Below, piece by piece: positions 38,590-46,706 of a stretch of 64,000 nucleotides of DNA. The stretch is from assembly GCA_026419195.1 (NCBI GenBank), contig JANZZV010000006.1:97077-161076 (forward strand), given 5' to 3'. Under the pieces are notes generated by a model. It saw only the letters and a list, made by a program, of their open reading frames with translations, had not been told where the DNA came from and did not search any database. Origin of the DNA: Fervidobacterium sp. (GTDB taxonomy: Bacteria > Thermotogota > Thermotogae > Thermotogales > Fervidobacteriaceae). A program made the position numbers and the translations under genes. The first letter of the stretch is position 1, and every line of letters starts with the position of its first letter.

Positions 38590-39717
38590 TTACTTCATTG
38601 GTGAAACAACAATATCTGCAAAATAGATCGATGTTGCTTTATCTTTACCAAGTTCGAAACTTAATGTTATCACAGAGTCTGCAATCTCAGGATGAGTATA
38701 TTCAAATCTAAATGACTGCCATTCATTGGTTAAATCTAATTCTCTTGAAAAGTAAACTGAATATGGTGCTGTTGTTTGCAGAATCTTTATATTAATCTTT
38801 CTTCGCTCATCTGCCTTCACTTTGAAAGAGATAACATAATTATTTCCCTTTCTGAGCTTTATCCATTGATTAAACTGTATATGCCAAGTCTCTGTGCCTG
38901 TGTTCAGTAATTCAATAAAACCTATTCCATCCATAACACCGTATCTTGAGACCTTTGCACCAGAAATTCCATACTGACTTGCTTGCCAAATCCACCATTC
39001 ATATGGCATATTTCCTTGATCATTTATTATTTTGTAGGAAAAATCACCATTGTTTACGAGATTATCAGGTTCTTCTTCGCTTTCGAAAGAATAGTCTATT
39101 GCTTCAGATTCATCTTCCTGGGGCAGATACTCGGCTGGTACTTCTGAACGATCTACTTGTCGCAATACTATGTCAGAAAAATATACCGTAGTGTTTTCCG
39201 TCTTACCAAGCTCAAATCCAAACGTTACAACTCCATCAGCTCTTTCTGGATGAACATAATAAAATTCGTAAATTTGCCAATCTTTTGAAAGTTCTATGGT
39301 CTTAGCGAAATAATTTACCCAAGGATCGTGGGTTTGTAATATTTTAACATTTATCTTCTTTGATATATCTGCTCTTGCCTTGAACGAGATGTAATAAATT
39401 TTCATTGGAACTAATTGTACCCATTGATTAAATTGAATATGCCAAGAATCACTTCCACTATCTTCTATCTTTAAATAGATAATTCCGTCTTTTACGTCGT
39501 ATCTGGAGATCTTCGCACTACTTATGCCATACTTAGATGCTTCCCAAATCCACCAGTCAAACGGAAAATTCAACTGGTCATTCTTTATAGGTTCTTTAAA
39601 GTTCCAGTTGTTTAGAATACTAACCAAATTACTCCTTTGACTCTTATCAACATTTGTTGGTTGTCCATTTAAAATAATTACTAAACCCAACAGAAACACA
39701 ATTACAAACTTTTTCAT
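38590..39717 (-). CDS. Secreted protein made of two tandem carbohydrate-binding modules (CBM4/9-like)
   Basis: 375 residues: a signal peptide (FVIVFLLGLVIILNG) and two ~150-residue modules, ~35-190 and ~215-373, that are clear duplicates. Matching landmarks are DWWIWEASKYGISSAK versus EWWIWQASQYGISGAK, SWHIQFNQWVQL versus TWHIQFNQWIKL, INVKILQT in both, and endings VVTFGFELGKTENTTVYF versus VITLSFELGKDKATSIYF. The pattern is that of CBM4/9 modules which in Thermotoga laminarinases bind beta-1,3-glucan. Conserved Trp and Phe suit sugar stacking. No catalytic domain is present, so it would act as a stand-alone glycan capture protein. A GGTGTAGGTG site precedes the ATG. Confidence 0.8.
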   Translation of the reverse strand: MKKFVIVFLLGLVIILNGQPTNVDKSQRSNLVSILNNWNFKEPIKNDQLNFPFDWWIWEASKYGISSAKISRYDVKDGIIYLKIEDSGSDSWHIQFNQWVQLVPMKIYYISFKARADISKKINVKILQTHDPWVNYFAKTIELSKDWQIYEFYYVHPERADGVVTFGFELGKTENTTVYFSDIVLRQVDRSEVPAEYLPQEDESEAIDYSFESEEEPDNLVNNGDFSYKIINDQGNMPYEWWIWQASQYGISGAKVSRYGVMDGIGFIELLNTGTETWHIQFNQWIKLRKGNNYVISFKVKADERRKINIKILQTTAPYSVYFSRELDLTNEWQSFRFEYTHPEIADSVITLSFELGKDKATSIYFADIVVSPMK

Positions 39718-40085
39718 ACACCTACACCCCCATTCTTAAATTTTACACTTCACATCTTTTGAAATATCCCATCATAGTTACAATACAAAACGTTTTAGAT
39801 ATTACACAATCATCTTCCGGAGAGTATATTCAACCTTCTACAACCAGTATTGTATGATGTAACTTGTTTCATAAGAAATGAAACACAGAAATTTACTCTT
39901 TTCTAACTGAGTTGTTCACTTCCTAAGATTAAAAAACGGTTTTACAACAATAAGTTAGTTGTAACAATATAGCAGTAATGTTGTGGAAATAAACGTTACG
40001 TGGAATATTCTTCTTCTTGCTCATTCAGACTCAAAATTTATTCGCTTAGCACATTTTTATATTTCGTACTTGTTTCACAAAAAGA
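39718..40085. promoter_or_regulatory. Regulatory gap upstream of the CBM gene
   Basis: About 370 bases without a gene. At 39856-39873 lies GATGTAACTTGTTTCATA, which matches 14 of the central 18 bases of the perfect palindrome over the GH30 promoter. Overlapping it, TGTTTCAT (39865-39872) and ATGAAACA (39878-39885) form an exact inverted repeat with a five-base spacer. The minus-strand promoter for the CBM/SBP/permease run is probably here, but I cannot fix its -10 and -35 with confidence. Confidence 0.4.
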
Positions 40086-40111
40086 AATGGTGGCTTAAAA
40101 AAGCCACCATT
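40076..40111 (-). terminator. Rho-independent terminator after the SBP copy A gene
   Basis: AATGGTGGCTT (40086-40096) and AAGCCACCATT (40101-40111) form an 11-bp stem with a four-base loop; on the minus strand it runs into TTTCTTTTT (40076-40085 read backwards). It lies 19 bases after the SBP stop codon and separates the GH30-SBP unit from the following CBM unit. Confidence 0.85.
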
Positions 40112-40129
40112 CCGAAAAATATTTTTAGA

Positions 40130-41518
40130 CTATTTTCCCTCTATTTGTTTTCTTAAGCTTGGGAAGTTCTTTTCCACATCGGCCAACTTTTTCATAAAAT
40201 CGTCCCAAGCGGCTTTTATTATTTTATTTGCTTTTTCTTGAGTGTCTGCTGCTACGGTTTGAGGTTGGACTTCTCCTCGCCTTATCTTTTCACTTACAGG
40301 GAAAATAACATCCCAAGTAGCTTGATCCCATCCAGGTATTGTTTTCCACATATCAACTCTTACACCCTTATCAAGGTTGGCAAGGCACCATTTGAACCCA
40401 TCTGGAAGTTTTAGTGTCTCAAAATATTTAACTACATCTGGATGTTTAGTTGCTGGTATCAGTAGTTCAATTTGTCTTCCAAACTCTTCGCCAACTGACG
40501 CATCAATTTTTAATCTTGCAACTACGCCTCTTGGATCAAAAGTTAGGAATTTCAAGAATAGATAAGCTTCTTTTGGATACTTCGTCGTTGAAGTCATAAA
40601 CGTGTAATTGACATGAATTGGAAATCTCACACCGATTTTTGGATCTGTTGGTAAAGGATAAAAATCAAATTGCCATGGTACAGTCCTAATCCAGCTCCAA
40701 TCCCATGTTCCATGGAGTCCGGCGAGTACTTTTGATTCTCTAAATGCATCAGCGTCCTTACCGAATTTTTTCTGATAATCATCAAGTTGACCTTTATTTC
40801 TTAATTCTTCATTTTTCAAATCATCAGAGACAAGTCCTGGTATAGATTTCAGTTCCTTTTGTAATGTAATGGCTGGTATCCATCCACCATTTACAAGGTC
40901 AAATTCTAATTTCGACGGATTGAAGCTCCAAAACGTTGTATTTTTATTCAAGACGGCAGCCATTACATTATCAAAATCCCACAAATGATTTATACCGGAA
41001 TACTCTTTTGTTGTAGCTCTTCTGAGGTATTGCTTAAACAATTCTACGTTCCATTGATAAACAGGTTTTGGTAAATTAAGCTTTTTCAACAAATCGAGAT
41101 TTAAATATATACCTTGGAAATGCAACCTTTCTGGTACTGCGTAAGTCTTGTTATTGTATATAAATGATTCTCTCAAATTCTTTGGTACGGATGTCCACTC
41201 TTTGTCATTTTTCAAGAATTCATCAAGGGGATAGACCCAACCTTGTGAAACAGGATAAGACAATCCTTCCCAAGACTGCGCAACGACATCTGGCAAAGGT
41301 TGTTTCGCTGCAACTCTTGCAGTCAAAAATCCATTTACATCAGGTTCATTTACTACAAATGACACTTCGATATCAGGATAAATTTTAGTGAACTCTGCGG
41401 CCAGCTTCTTGTACTTCTCTACATCCCAACTCCAAACCGAAACAATTAGGGTAACCTTTGCAAGCAAACTTGTTACAAACATAGCGAATAACATTGTTAC
41501 CAAAAGCCATCTTCTCAT
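40130..41518 (-). CDS. ABC sugar transporter solute-binding protein, copy A
   Basis: 462 residues from the ATG at 41518 behind GGAGGTGG. Signal peptide (WLLVTMLFAMFVTSLLA) and a family 1 SBP body: LIVSVWSWDVEKYKKLAAEFTKIYPDI, NEPDVNGFLTARVAAKQPLPDVVAQSWEG, GINHLWDFDNVMAAV, LDDYQKKFGKDADAFRESKVLAG and KVRVDMWKTIPG-like endings. It is the close paralogue of the SBP at 37122-38516. It is transcribed with the GH30 gene and cut off from the downstream unit by a strong terminator, which would allow this receptor to be made at a different level from copy B. Confidence 0.92.
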   Translation of the reverse strand: MRRWLLVTMLFAMFVTSLLAKVTLIVSVWSWDVEKYKKLAAEFTKIYPDIEVSFVVNEPDVNGFLTARVAAKQPLPDVVAQSWEGLSYPVSQGWVYPLDEFLKNDKEWTSVPKNLRESFIYNNKTYAVPERLHFQGIYLNLDLLKKLNLPKPVYQWNVELFKQYLRRATTKEYSGINHLWDFDNVMAAVLNKNTTFWSFNPSKLEFDLVNGGWIPAITLQKELKSIPGLVSDDLKNEELRNKGQLDDYQKKFGKDADAFRESKVLAGLHGTWDWSWIRTVPWQFDFYPLPTDPKIGVRFPIHVNYTFMTSTTKYPKEAYLFLKFLTFDPRGVVARLKIDASVGEEFGRQIELLIPATKHPDVVKYFETLKLPDGFKWCLANLDKGVRVDMWKTIPGWDQATWDVIFPVSEKIRRGEVQPQTVAADTQEKANKIIKAAWDDFMKKLADVEKNFPSLRKQIEGK

Positions 41519-41560
41519 ACTCTCCACCTCCTTAGAAGATACACGAAAAAATATTACAGA

Positions 41561-43015
41561 TTACTTCCACACAAACGTTGCTGCAGCGTACCCAGGAAGA
41601 ATATATTCGAACTTTCTACCTCCTTCCTCTACGAGAATTTTTTTGTTTGTCTTGGTCCTGTTTGAAACAATCAAAACTCTTGTTCCATCTGGGTTTTCAA
41701 ACGCAACCGCCTCTACATTAGAGTAGGTGTAACAATCCACACGACGAGCGCCTGGAACAACAAACTTGCTTATGTGTCCCAAAGTATAGTAATCAAGGTT
41801 ATACTTAACTTCACCAGTTTTGCTGTTAATTTCTATAAGACCTCTGCACGTACTATTTGAAAGTACAGTTGGTCCACGTTTTTCATCAAGTGCTATGTTC
41901 CACCAGACAACCGTCTTAGACCAATTCATGGGTATTCTGATAACATGCATCATCTGATCCATAAAAGCTTCGAAAAACGCTGGTACCCAGTCACCACCAG
42001 AACCTTCAGTAAACCAAATCTCTTTCTCAGGAAACAAAGCTTTTATCTGACTCATAGCTTCGTGTTTTCCACCGTAGAAATGCCAAGCGGAACCAGCAAC
42101 ATATCTTCCAGCTTTTTGATGTGATAAAACATATGAAGCAAAAATTGTATTGTCCCAGTTATGATCGTAAGTAAGTATTTTTGTCTTTATACCTGCCTTT
42201 TCGAATGCAGGTCCCAAATGTTCACCTATAAAATCAGCCTGCTCTTCCCATGTCATCTTCATACCTGGGTATTCTTTTGGTACATACAGTGGTTCGTTTT
42301 GCGGAGTCACTGCGTATATTTCCAATCCTTCCTTTTCGTATTCCTTAACAAACTTCACAAAATATTGCGCGTAAACATCGTAATATTCTCTAAGCAAAGA
42401 TCCACCTATCATACTCCCCGTTGTTTTCATCCAACCAGGTGCACTCCATGGAGAGGCCATTATTTTTAAATCAGGGTTGATTTGTTTAGCAAGTTTCAAA
42501 AGAGGTATGATGTAAAGTCTATCGTGATCTATAGAAAAATATTTTAAATCCCTGTCTTCTTTAATACCAGTTGGTAAGTCATTGTAACTGTATATTTTCG
42601 TTGTGTAATCGGTTGCTCCCATTGGTTGACGTAAAAAAGATATTCCAATACCTTCTTTTCTATCAAACAACTTTTTCATAACCTCAATACGTTTACTCTC
42701 AGAAAGTTTGTAATAAATTAAATATGCAGAAGCATCTGTTAACGAAGCACCAAATCCATCCATCTTTTGGTATTTCTTATTTACATTCACAAGGATTCTG
42801 TATGTCTCTTGAAAGCTTGAAATAACTTGTTCTGAAGGTTCCACTTTGGATAACATGTATTTTTGATCAACTGTCGTAAGCCAGATACTCAACTCTTTCA
42901 CGTTAGCACCTCCTGAATTATTCATTTGATTCGTTGATAAAAGAAATATTGTAACAATGAAAATGCCAGTAAATATAGTTAAAATAACCTCGAGGATCTT
43001 CCTATTTATTCTCAT
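41561..43015 (-). CDS. GH30 family beta-glucanase/glucosylceramidase-like enzyme, secreted or anchored
   Basis: 484 residues from the ATG at 43015, eight bases after GGAG. An N-terminal hydrophobic helix (VILTIFTGIFIVTIFLL) exports or anchors it. The GH30 barrel shows YQKMDGFGASLTDASAYLI, PMGATDYTTKIYSYND, IMASPWSAPGWMKT, acid/base Glu241 in VTPQNEPLYVP, HFYGG, and nucleophile Glu337 in IWFTEGSGG. A beta-sandwich side domain finishes the protein (VAFENPDGTRVLIVSNRT). GH30 enzymes include endo-beta-1,6-glucanases and beta-glucosidases; with GH16 and GH3 in the same locus, a role in branched beta-1,3/1,6-glucan breakdown is likely but not proven by sequence. Confidence 0.9.
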   Translation of the reverse strand: MRINRKILEVILTIFTGIFIVTIFLLSTNQMNNSGGANVKELSIWLTTVDQKYMLSKVEPSEQVISSFQETYRILVNVNKKYQKMDGFGASLTDASAYLIYYKLSESKRIEVMKKLFDRKEGIGISFLRQPMGATDYTTKIYSYNDLPTGIKEDRDLKYFSIDHDRLYIIPLLKLAKQINPDLKIMASPWSAPGWMKTTGSMIGGSLLREYYDVYAQYFVKFVKEYEKEGLEIYAVTPQNEPLYVPKEYPGMKMTWEEQADFIGEHLGPAFEKAGIKTKILTYDHNWDNTIFASYVLSHQKAGRYVAGSAWHFYGGKHEAMSQIKALFPEKEIWFTEGSGGDWVPAFFEAFMDQMMHVIRIPMNWSKTVVWWNIALDEKRGPTVLSNSTCRGLIEINSKTGEVKYNLDYYTLGHISKFVVPGARRVDCYTYSNVEAVAFENPDGTRVLIVSNRTKTNKKILVEEGGRKFEYILPGYAAATFVWK

Positions 43016-43051
43016 ATTACTCACTCCATCTGACAATTTTAAATTATTGTA

Positions 43052-43073
43052 CTAATGTAACATGTTACATTAG
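43052..43073. promoter_or_regulatory. Perfect 22-bp palindromic operator over the GH30 promoter
   Basis: The half-site CTAATGTAACA is followed directly by its exact reverse complement TGTTACATTAG. A minus-strand -10 hexamer TATAAT lies at 43076-43081, so the palindrome covers the expected transcription start of the GH30-SBP unit, the usual place for a repressor. The LacI protein of this locus is the natural candidate; a ROK or GntR protein encoded elsewhere is possible. Confidence 0.65.
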
Positions 43074-43293
43074 AAATTATATAAATTTTATTCTTGGTCT
43101 AAAAGATACGCAATGCGCAATTTGAAAAGTTTTTCTTGAATCTTCAAAAGAATATCTAAGTACGAAAGAATGAGATTTTGGATTTACGTGTAAGTTACTA
43201 ACGAGAGTTAGACCACAGATTTAATCTGAGTAAGGTATGTTCTTGTACCTCACGGTAAAATTTTCCAGGTATCTTTTCTGTTTAACATGATTA

Positions 43294-43302
43294 TGTTATA
43301 AT
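43294..43302 (+). promoter_or_regulatory. Extended -10 promoter of the chemoreceptor gene
   Basis: TGTTATAAT is a perfect TGnTATAAT extended -10 element, 72 bases before the chemoreceptor ATG. No good -35 is seen at the usual distance, as often with extended -10 promoters. Confidence 0.6.
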
Positions 43303-43307
43303 ATTAA

Positions 43308-43345
43308 AAATTAACGATTTGGACACTAAATATTATCGTTAATTT
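43308..43345 (+). repeat. 11-bp inverted repeat in the chemoreceptor leader
   Basis: AAATTAACGAT (43308-43318) and ATCGTTAATTT (43335-43345) are exact reverse complements with a 16-base spacer, starting right after the -10 element. It could be a regulator binding site at the transcription start or a hairpin in the leader RNA. The remaining part of the 43016-43373 gap holds the GH30 promoter and a short CAGATT-T-AATCTG dyad near 43216. Confidence 0.5.
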
Positions 43346-43373
43346 ATCTTCTAATTAAGGAAGGAGGGATAAC

Positions 43374-45086
43374 ATGAAAAGTTTGAAACTGCAAGCAATT
43401 ATCTATACCCTTACGGTAGTCCTTTCTCTTTCTGTGATAGGAATTTTTTCTTTTAACCGCGAACTGAATGGGGCGTTCGAGATTGTAGTTCATCAAAGTG
43501 TTCCTATCTTAAAAGACATAGTTAATAACTTAGACAAAGAAAAACTTTCCAGGCTTATTAATGATTCTTCTTTACCATCGAATTACAAAGAAAACCCAGA
43601 TTTTAGGGTTCTTAATGAATTTTTGAATACAAAGATGAAAATATTCGACTTCAAATATCTCTATATTTCCAAAATCTTTGAGATTGGAACTGGGAATTAC
43701 GTACTTTGGATAGACGGTACAGCTATGGAGGACGAAGAATTTTCCCAACCTGGTTACAGAAATAAAGTAAGAAAAGTTCGTAAAGAACTATTCAAAGAAA
43801 ACGGTTACACATTCACTGAAACATATTCAGACCCAACCTGGGGTACCCTAATGACAATTATCGTTCCGATAAATATAGATGGTAAAGAATTAGGTTACTT
43901 GATGGCTGACATAGATGTTTCAAAAGTCAACCGTGTAAAGGCTTCTGTTTACGTCACTCTTGTTGCGATTGTGGCTACGCTACTTTTGTTTATGATTCTC
44001 ACGATAATTTACATATTTAAGAAGCTTAATGTGTTAAATCTACTTGCAACCTCGCTGTCTTCTGGTGACTTCACGACAAAAATCCAAAAAAGTAACTACA
44101 AAGAAATAGACAAAATATTGGATATATTTGATAATTTAAGTAAAAGTCTAAAGTCAGACATGTCAAATATTGCAGAAGAAATAAAAATTCTCAGTTCTAT
44201 TTCTGATGGAATACTGTATTTTAAAAAAGACCTAAGCACAAAAGTTAATACTATCGATCATGCGGTGGATACACTTGAAAATAATGCTGAAAACTCTGAA
44301 AATTCATATAAGGAAATAGAAAGTGCGACTTCACAACTTGCCGAAAGTGCCGCTTCTTTGGCAAGGAATGTGTCTGAAATAGCAGAGAATGCAGACGTTA
44401 TAAACCAAGGAACAGTAAAAGGTATGGAAAAGATTCAAATTCTGACTGAAAAAATAAACGATACCTCTGTTTTTATGGATAATACAAGAGCAAAAGTTGA
44501 ACAGCTGAACTTAGAACTCTCGAGAATAGAAAGTGTAGTATCGGGTATTTCAAACATAGCAGAACAAACCAATTTACTGGCATTGAACGCTGCGATAGAA
44601 GCTGCAAGAGCAGGCGAAGCAGGTAGAGGATTTGCCGTTGTTGCTGATGAAATACGAAAGCTTGCAGAAGAAAGTAAAAAGACCACCGGAAATATAATTT
44701 CAACACTTAAAAAGCTTGTTGAGGATATATATTCGATGAGTTCAGAAATAGGCATATCAACCCAGTCAATGCAAGAAGTTAAAAATATGGCGCAGGAAGT
44801 TTATGGATTTTTCAAAAACATAGTCAGTAGTATAAAGGACATATCCACAAACTTGCAGACCATAGCAGCTTTGTCACAAGAACAGTCAGCTTCCTCTCAG
44901 GAAATCAATTCTGAGGTAGCGGTTTTTAAACAGACTGTAGAAAGTATTGTTCGTATATCCAATGAGATGGAAAAAATATCACACGATTTGGTGAGTACTG
45001 AAAAGGAATTTGTAAGCTATGCCCAAATGATGGAAAACACAAAGAAAACCTTAGAAAATTTAATGAGAAAATATAAGTTCGAATGA
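43374..45086 (+). CDS. Methyl-accepting chemotaxis protein
   Basis: 570 residues. An N-terminal helix ([20 protein letters not shown]), a periplasmic sensor of ~160 residues with a Cache-like beta pattern ([45 protein letters not shown]), a second helix ([21 protein letters not shown]), a HAMP-like linker and a signalling coiled coil whose hairpin tip is [37 protein letters not shown] split by the tip. It controls CheA and flagellar motion. No CheR-docking pentapeptide is visible at the C terminus. Lying directly beside the GH30 gene, divergently transcribed, it may sense glucan-derived sugars. AAGGAGGG precedes the ATG. Confidence 0.92.
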   Translation: MKSLKLQAIIYTLTVVLSLSVIGIFSFNRELNGAFEIVVHQSVPILKDIVNNLDKEKLSRLINDSSLPSNYKENPDFRVLNEFLNTKMKIFDFKYLYISKIFEIGTGNYVLWIDGTAMEDEEFSQPGYRNKVRKVRKELFKENGYTFTETYSDPTWGTLMTIIVPINIDGKELGYLMADIDVSKVNRVKASVYVTLVAIVATLLLFMILTIIYIFKKLNVLNLLATSLSSGDFTTKIQKSNYKEIDKILDIFDNLSKSLKSDMSNIAEEIKILSSISDGILYFKKDLSTKVNTIDHAVDTLENNAENSENSYKEIESATSQLAESAASLARNVSEIAENADVINQGTVKGMEKIQILTEKINDTSVFMDNTRAKVEQLNLELSRIESVVSGISNIAEQTNLLALNAAIEAARAGEAGRGFAVVADEIRKLAEESKKTTGNIISTLKKLVEDIYSMSSEIGISTQSMQEVKNMAQEVYGFFKNIVSSIKDISTNLQTIAALSQEQSASSQEINSEVAVFKQTVESIVRISNEMEKISHDLVSTEKEFVSYAQMMENTKKTLENLMRKYKFE

Positions 45087-45201
45087 TAACAAAGCATTCT
45101 TTACCAACTTAAATATTAAAGCTTTTGTTAGTTTGTCATATGTCGCATTGACAACTAGCACTTTATTTTGAAGTTTGCACAAACAGACTATTCTGCGTTA
45201 C

Positions 45202-45231
45202 AAATCCGCCTTACAAATGGCGGATTTTTTT
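45202..45231 (+). terminator. Rho-independent terminator after the chemoreceptor gene
   Basis: AAATCCGCC (45202-45210) and GGCGGATTT (45219-45227) form a nine-bp stem around an eight-base loop, followed by a run of T to 45231. Confidence 0.85.
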
Positions 45232-45301
45232 AATTTAACTCATAAAACCATATGAGATTATAAGTAAATACAAAACTTCATCTTATAATTTTAAATTCAT
45301 A

Positions 45302-45310
45302 TGCTATAAT
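45302..45310 (+). promoter_or_regulatory. Extended -10 promoter of the MASE3-GGDEF gene
   Basis: TGCTATAAT matches TGnTATAAT exactly. With a start of transcription near 45317, the ATG at 45322 would be almost leaderless, which supports the GTG at 45370 as the real start. Confidence 0.6.
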
Positions 45311-45369
45311 AGAAAAAAGTTATGGATTCAGAAACTTTTTGTAAAATGTTTCACAAGGAAGGTGAGTCT

Positions 45370-46674
45370 GTGAAAAGCACGAAATTAACTAAAGCCACGG
45401 ATATTTTAATTTCTTATCAAAGTATTATCTATTTATCTTTCTTGGCTATATTTCTTGTTTTGTATGATGTTTCCCTTTACAACTATCTGTTTTATCATAC
45501 GACAATAGAATTTTTCTCGATATTTGTTGGACTTAGCATTTCGTTAATCTCCTTAGTAACCATGAATATAAGCAAAAACAAAATCTTTACCCTTGTTGGT
45601 ATAATTTACCTTTTCACATCAATAGTAGACTATGTTCACACGCTGGCATATAAAGGAATGAATATATTCATTGGATGGACAGCAAATCAACCTACTCAAT
45701 TGTGGATACTTGGTAGACTAATTCAGGCATTTGGGACATTTATTATATTTTACATAGAACCTGAAAGATTGAAAAATAAAGTGTTGTTTACATCGTTCAG
45801 TTTAATCACTTTCGCCGGTATTATTTCGATAACTTACGGGTATTTTCCTGATTGTTATGTAGAAGGTAAAGGTTTGACAAAATTCAAAATATTGATGGAA
45901 TATGTAGTTGTCATTCTCAGTGCTTTGACTATCTTCAGGATTAAAGCTCATGAAAAGCAAGAGCCGGAAGACGATTCATGCTTTTGCAAAGAAATAAAGA
46001 TGAGTCTTTATTTTCTTATAGCAAGTGAACTATCTTTCACGCTTTACACTGATGTGTATGGATTTTTTAATTTCGTTGGTCATGTATTTAAATTTTTCTC
46101 TTACTATGTATTACTTCGTGGTATTGTTGTTCGCTCGCTACAGAATCCAGTGCGGACCATCTTAGCAGACCTTAACTCAAAAGAAAAGGAACTTGAAAAA
46201 ATAGCCTATTTTGACAGATTAACGGGATTGTACAGTAGAAATTTTTACGAAGAATTAATAAAAAAGCACTTAAGTATTTTGGACAGAAATCATCAACCTT
46301 CGGGTTTGATATTAATTGATATTAACAACTTTAAAACCATAAACGACACTTATGGACATACAGTTGGGGATGAAGTGCTGAGGTTTCTTGGACATTCAAT
46401 ACTAAAAAACATAAGAGCTGCAGATATAGCGGCTCGTTATGGTGGTGATGAATTTATAATAATACTACCTAATTCAAAAGCATATGACTCAACCATAGTG
46501 GCAGAGAGGATAAAAAATTACGTAATAACGGAAAAACCATTCAAATTTTCCTTAGATATAAGTTATGGAATAGGTGAATTTCATAATTCTAACGAATATC
46601 AAGAGGCTTTTAAAAGTGCAGATATGCTACTTTACGAAATGAAAAAGCACAAAAACAACAAAAATGAAATTTGA
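45370..46674 (+). CDS. Membrane-bound diguanylate cyclase (MASE3-like sensor + GGDEF)
   Basis: 434 residues from the GTG at 45370, which follows AAGGAAGGTGAG; the frame reaches back to an ATG at 45322 lacking such a site. The first ~260 residues contain about seven membrane helices with the MASE3 signature DYVHTLAYKGMNIF...NQPTQLWILGRLIQ. The GGDEF domain begins DRLTGLYSRNFYEE, has ILIDINNFKTINDTYGHTVGDEV and the active loop ARYGGDEFIIILP, with an intact RAAD I-site. It should make c-di-GMP in response to an unknown membrane or periplasmic signal. The stop lies close to the convergent HD-GYP gene, giving opposing c-di-GMP enzymes next to each other. Confidence 0.9.
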   Translation: MKSTKLTKATDILISYQSIIYLSFLAIFLVLYDVSLYNYLFYHTTIEFFSIFVGLSISLISLVTMNISKNKIFTLVGIIYLFTSIVDYVHTLAYKGMNIFIGWTANQPTQLWILGRLIQAFGTFIIFYIEPERLKNKVLFTSFSLITFAGIISITYGYFPDCYVEGKGLTKFKILMEYVVVILSALTIFRIKAHEKQEPEDDSCFCKEIKMSLYFLIASELSFTLYTDVYGFFNFVGHVFKFFSYYVLLRGIVVRSLQNPVRTILADLNSKEKELEKIAYFDRLTGLYSRNFYEELIKKHLSILDRNHQPSGLILIDINNFKTINDTYGHTVGDEVLRFLGHSILKNIRAADIAARYGGDEFIIILPNSKAYDSTIVAERIKNYVITEKPFKFSLDISYGIGEFHNSNEYQEAFKSADMLLYEMKKHKNNKNEI

Positions 46675-46704
46675 AAATCAGCTGTTAATTTCTCACAAAT
46701 TTCA
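46665..46704. repeat. 9-bp inverted repeat between convergent genes
   Basis: TGAAATTTG (46665-46673) and CAAATTTCA (46696-46704) are exact reverse complements separated by 22 bases. The first arm includes the stop codon of the GGDEF gene; the second is just before the HD-GYP stop. It could act as a weak two-way terminator, though it is very AT-rich and has no T tract. Confidence 0.3.
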
Positions 46705-46706
46705 GT

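Noticed and set aside
22172..43015. Recent horizontal transfer of the whole glycan locus
   Set aside because: No integrase, tRNA edge, insertion sequence or clear change in base composition is visible; similar glycan loci are normal in Thermotogales.
43200..43260. Possible c-di-GMP riboswitch (GEMM) before the chemoreceptor
   Set aside because: Short hairpins are present, but the conserved GEMM core sequences are missing, and the region lies upstream of the promoter.
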